From Entonaema liquescens (lineage: Eukaryota > Ascomycota > Sordariomycetes > Xylariales > Xylariaceae), in the NCBI GenBank assembly GCA_902805475.1, contig CADCSX010000007.1, positions 992,001 through 1,056,000 of the forward strand: 64,000 bases of DNA, given 5' to 3'. Of the stretch, positions 58,853 to 64,000 are shown piece by piece (the stretch's first letter is position 1; the number at the start of each line of letters is the position of its first letter). Made by a program: the position numbers and the translations under genes. The notes beneath the pieces were generated by a model. It was given only the letters and a program-made list of their open reading frames with translations. It did not search any database and was not told the origin of the DNA.

Positions 58853-60889
58853 CTTCAGGTAAATGTTGAATAGTGATGTAAAAGAAGGGAGCGGAAAGCT
58901 TTAACGAGTAAGTAATAAGGCTGTAGCTAGGAGGTGCGCAAAGAGCCTACAACTGAATTGAAGAGTGCCTATAGCCAACCCAAGCTTTTATGTATACCAA
59001 TCTTTCCCAACTGTTGACTAACTTTGTATGGCGATCTCGATTATCGTACAGGTGCCTATCTCCACAGGAATCTCTAGTGACGTAAAGAAGGCTTGATATA
59101 CATCAACATACCTAGACAACCAGTTTGAATCCCATTTCTTATTAAATAACTACCTAAGAGTCGATGAGAACAAGTAGCCAAGGCCTTCAATAGACTTTGG
59201 AAATCCCCATTCCAGCTACCGCAATATCTAGCGAAGTACAGAGAACACTTTAGCTCCATTGAAGAGGTAAGCAGTTCTGTTCCCCACGTCCCTTTTTAAA
59301 ATATTGAGGACGAGCTTTAAACTGAACCTGGTTCCTTTCCGTCCCTCCATAGGCTATCGGATGATTTCTATGTATTCTAAGGTACACAGTACCCGGACCA
59401 GGCGACGATCATATACTTGAGTCAGACTATGGCGTTGGAGCTACTAGGAAGAACGATGAGGGCAGCCGGGTTTGAGTAAGGTTAGCTGCAGGACATATCG
59501 CGCCACCGACATACGAAACATCTGCTATCCTCACCAATGAGTATCTGCAACTTGGGTTTCACTATGTATCTAGTGAGCCCCCCTAAATAGTAAATTTATC
59601 TTAGCAAATCGGGATGTTCGACTATTCTAGCCACTTTATGTGCCCAGTGCCTAATTTGGTTATTAGATACGTCTTTAGCGGGAAAGAAAGCAAAGCTATT
59701 TATCTTGCCGTGTGAAGAGGGGGAGACGCAGAGAATGCAGAATATATATCAGATAGCTGTTAGCTGTGCGGCATCTTACCTATGCAGGGAAGAAAGGGGG
59801 GATATAGGTAGGTAGTTACCTATATTTACTTCAAAACGTTATCATTGTGCAATTGACATAAATCTTACCTAGCATCAGATTTACTCTTCGTTTAGGGGCA
59901 GAGTACCTACAAAGTTATGTGGTTAGTAGGCACCTGATTACCTTGCCTTTTGGCTTTTAATATGTTGTGAACCCAGACCTCGCGATTCGTAACCATATTC
60001 CCTTGACTAGCAACCAACAACATCTCTCCCTTTCAATTGGGTACAGTGCGTAAGGCTCAACATCGTTTATTGATATAATAGGGAAGGTTCTGCGATCACC
60101 CTTTAAAGCTGCGAACAATAGATATGAATGGTTGATTCAATACTGGACAAGCCGTTTCTGGCCGATTTTCATGCACGAATACAGAACATGGTGGAGGTAT
60201 AGTTGGCTCCAAACGAAGGAGATATCTATCACGGGACACAGAGTCTATTTTCTTACGGCAGAGATAGTGAAATTACGAATGAAATGCTAGGATATAAAAT
60301 AATAAAGTAGAGATATAACATCAGCATCGCTTTAACACGCCGGTGAGAAAGGCCATAAAGCTGGCCGATTGAGTTTCTCATAATATACGAGGTACTCTTA
60401 GAAAAACTGCTTCCACCTATAGCCAATTATATCCCAGGGTTTTAGTGCTTAAATAAGTGTCGATTCAAGGACTCACTTCAAACCTCCACCCCTGAGTTCA
60501 AGAGTTTGCGAAGTGGGCAAGATGGGAAAGCCAAGCGACAAGTCTGCCGTGGTAGGTATGGATGGTTGCGTGATAAATGATGTATCTGGACCTCGCATGA
60601 TTGATACTAGCATCATGCCAGTGCTTCTACTTGTAACTTATGCCGACTGTTTATGAGCTATATGTGTTTTAATATTTGAAGAGAAAACAAAAACAAAAAA
60701 AAACAATGACGTCACATATTGACACAGAGTGATATTAATATTTTAGAATGATAGATAGATTTCGCTATAATAAATATCATATGGTATACATCATTCAACA
60801 GTGCTGTTCATCACGAACATGTATTAGTGCTATCTACACAAGTTCAACGTAGCACCCCCAAAGAGGTGCTGCGCATTGATTAAAAAAAC
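58853..60889. other. Intergenic region between the polyketide synthase and the AT-rich block
   Basis: About 2 kb of normal composition turning AT-rich toward the right. I find no gene that could belong to a biosynthetic cluster. A small hairpin (AGCACC/GGTGCT, about 60850-60870) lies close to the composition boundary. Confidence 0.55.
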
Positions 60890-63800
60890 GGGCAGTAATT
60901 AAGGATTTAACCAAAATACTTCTATTTAAATATGTTTTTTATCAAAAATTAAATAATATTAGTTAAAATAATATTTTTAACTATTAAATATAAAAATTTT
61001 AAAATTTATTTATTAAAATATTAATTTAATATTGTTAATTTTTAAATTTTTTTAAATAATTAAAAAATTTTTATAATTAAAAAATTATTAATTATTATTA
61101 AATTTATTTATTTAAAAGTTTATTTTTATTCGAAAAATTATTTAACTTTTTTAAATTAACTTAAACCATACGTTTTAAAGTTAAATTTTTATTAACATTT
61201 TTTAAATATTATAAAAAAGTTTTATTATTATTAATTAAAATAAATTTGTTATTTATAATATTTATTTAAGTTAATTTAAAGTAATTTAAATATGTTAATT
61301 TACTTGTAATTTTAATGTTTAAATTAATTATTAATTTGTAATATTTAAAAATTAATAAAAAAAATTTTAAAAGTAAATATTATTAAAAAAGTTTTTTTAA
61401 ATAATAATATTTAATAACTTTATTAAATTTAATTTTTATAATTCAAATATAATTATATATTATATATAATTTTAATGTTTAAATTTTGAAAAATATATTA
61501 ATTTTATTTAATATAATTTTAAATAATTTTTGGTTTTTATTTAATTTATAAATAACACATTTTACGATTAATATTTAATTATTTAAAAAATTCTTTTTTA
61601 AACTAATAAATTTATTAAATATAATTATATTAAAATTATTTAAATTTAATTTATTATATATATTTAAAATTATTTTTATATATTTTATATAAATAAAATA
61701 TTTTTTTACGAGTATGTTTTTAAATATAAACATTTTTAACTTTTTTATTAATTGTATTATTAATTTATTATAAAAGAAATAATTTATAATATCATTTTAT
61801 ACGTCATTATTATTTTTTATAACGTTATTATCATTATTTTTACTTTTTTATAATTAAATTAAATTTATAATTTTAAACGGTTAATAATTTATTATTTATA
61901 TTTTTAACGTTATTATTATTTTATAAAAATGGTGATAAAATATTATTTTAAATTATTTAATAATTTATAAAGTTATTATATAATATTAATAAATTTATAA
62001 GTTTATTTTATAACGTTAAAATTATAAAAACGTATTTATAATTAATGTATATTAAATATTTATTAAAAAAAATTTATTATATTGTATTTAATATATTAAT
62101 TTTTAATAATAAAGTTTAAATATTAAAGATAAATTATAATTGGAAAAAATAATATATTTTAAATTAAATTAAAAAAATTAAAACTTTTTTTATTATTAAA
62201 AAATATTATTTTTTTAATAATTATCTTTTTTATATAAAATTAAATTATAATAAACGTAAAATAAAAGTAAAACTATACATATTAATACGTATGTTTAAAA
62301 TAATATATATATTTCCTTTAATAATTAAAACTTTTATTATATTTATTATTTTTTTTATTTATATTATTAATTTTTTATAATTATCAATAAAAAATTAAAT
62401 GTTATTATTATAATATAAAATTAATTTAAGTAATTAAGAAATATTATTTTTAAAATAATAATATTATTTATTAATTAATTTAAATATTTATATTTTATAA
62501 TAACTTTTTTTAATTTTTCGAAAAAACTTTTAAAAAAAAAAACCAAATTTAAACCTTCCCCCTTAATAACACTAATATAAAATAAAATCCCATAATAACC
62601 ACGTTATTTTAAAATTATTAATAATAATTCCCAAATTCACTATTTTTTATATTTAAAAAAAAAACAAATAAATTTCGATTTAAAAAAAAAACAATAAAAA
62701 AACCCACCCTTATTAATTCTTTTTTTAATATATTAATAAAACGTTTATTAATTAATAATTATATAATATTTAACAAAATATAATTTTATATAAATTTTAT
62801 TTTTTATATTAATTCGTATAAAAAATAAAATTTTATTAAAAATTTAATTATTTTAAAAAACATTTTATTATTTAACTTTAAAAATCTAATAATATATTTT
62901 TAAATTTACCTTTAAATAATTAAATAATTTAATTAATTAATGTTTTTTTCCTATTTAAAATTATTAAATTATTATTATTTTTATAAAATAAATTATTAAA
63001 AATATTTTTAATTAAAAAAACTTTTTATAAATTTTATTTTTTTAATTTAAACATATTTATTACCATTACTATTACCATTACCACTACCACCAACAATAAT
63101 AACAATAATAATAACGTTATAATTAAAATAATTTATAAATATAATATTTAAAATATATTTAATTTTAATAAAAAAAACGTCCCGTTATATACATTTATTA
63201 ATAATTATATATATTATAAAATATATTTATATAATTAACAAATATATAATTTTTTAAATTATATAAAAAGTAATTTAAAAAACTTATATTTACATCGTTA
63301 CTTTCCCGCGTTTTTTTTATAATAATATTTTTTTTTTATTAAACTTTTTTTTTTACCACTAATTTAAAAAAAACAACTATTATATCGATCATACCAAGTT
63401 TTTTTTAATTATTAATTAATAAAGTAATTATAAATTTTATAATATATAATTATATTAAAATATAATTAATATAAATTTAAAAAATATTTTAATTTTATAT
63501 ATTTAAATTTATAATTATTTACATATTAATAATTATTAATATAATTAATGTATAAACAATTACAATTTATAATAAAAATATATAATATTTTTAATAATAA
63601 TATTAAATTAAAATATTAATTTAATAAATGGTATTTACATTTATTATTATTATAATAGTGGTAAAACATATTATTTTTTTATAAATATATAAAATTTTTA
63701 ATAATATAATATATTATATATATATATTAATTAAAAATTAACAACTTTATTAATATTAATATTAATATTTAAATTAATGTTTATTTTACTTTTTATTTTT

Positions 63801-64000
63801 ATTTTACTTTTTACTTTTATTTTATTTTTTATTTTTACATTAATAAAATTTATAATTATTATTATTAACTTAAAAATAATTTATTATATAAATTTATATA
63901 AATTTATATAAATTTATATTTAAACAAAAACAAACCAACGTTTAAATTAATTTTAAAAATAAATTAATAACATTATTTACCGTAAAAAAAAAAAAAAAGT
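60890..64000. mobile_element. Second AT-rich block, probably RIP-mutated repeat, right end off window
   Basis: Composition changes within about 60 bp from ordinary to nearly pure A/T and stays so to the window end. No ORF of note exists. I found no direct or inverted terminal repeat at the left boundary that I can pair, because the other end is outside the window. A short stretch of ACC/ATT-type triplets at about 63061-63115 is less mutated. A RIP-mutated transposon or nested transposons is the likeliest content; the family cannot be told. Confidence 0.6.

Noticed and set aside
63061..63115. Triplet-rich stretch near the right end as a telomere
   Set aside because: The units are ACC/ATT-like and irregular, not TTAGGG or its complement.
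1..64000. CRISPR arrays, bacterial operons, ribosomal RNA genes
   Set aside because: No regularly spaced identical repeats, no Shine-Dalgarno-organised gene strings and no rRNA-like sequence were seen. All genes have fungal introns or fungal families.

Overview
The window is nuclear DNA from a filamentous ascomycete (Pezizomycotina, probably a Sordariomycete). The evidence is short spliceosomal introns of about 45-150 bp with GT..AG ends, fungal gene families (HET domain, Zn2Cys6 regulator, highly reducing polyketide synthase, PBN1, mL67/MHR1), and AT-rich blocks with the signature of repeat-induced point mutation (RIP). I cannot name a genus from sequence alone.

Layout. 1-17 kb holds mostly housekeeping genes: the N-terminus of RPF1 (-), glycyl-tRNA synthetase (+), the PAK kinase CLA4 (+), a fungal AAA+ ATPase (+), a membrane-anchored glycosyltransferase-like protein (-) and an MDR-family reductase (-). 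17.39-24.67 kb is one complete, RIP-ruined LTR retrotransposon with 145-bp LTRs and an AAGAC target duplication. It ends 32 bp before the start codon of a Zn2Cys6 transcription factor (24.7-26.8 kb, +). 27.9-42 kb holds CTR9 (+), a PrpF-like isomerase (+), a HET-domain gene (+), HSP104 (-) and MHR1/mL67 (+). The last two share a divergent promoter with heat-shock-element-like sites. 42-48.3 kb holds a sulfotransferase-like gene, a prolyl-4-hydroxylase-like dioxygenase and PBN1, all (-). 50.6-58.9 kb is a highly reducing polyketide synthase (-), ordered KS-AT-DH-MT-ER-KR-ACP and carrying several lesions. From about 60.9 kb to the end is a second AT-rich block that runs off the window.

Two themes matter for a reader. 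First, several strongly conserved genes (CLA4 three times, CTR9, the PrpF-like gene) carry isolated single missing bases, mostly in homopolymers. This looks like uncorrected deletion error in the assembly rather than biology. Second, the polyketide synthase also has damage that a missing base cannot explain: an in-frame TAA, loss of the ketosynthase HGTGT histidine with its splice acceptor, and a 4-bp gain. It may therefore be a real pseudogene. No tailoring genes lie beside it. The retrotransposon next to the regulator start codon is the clearest structural event in the window.
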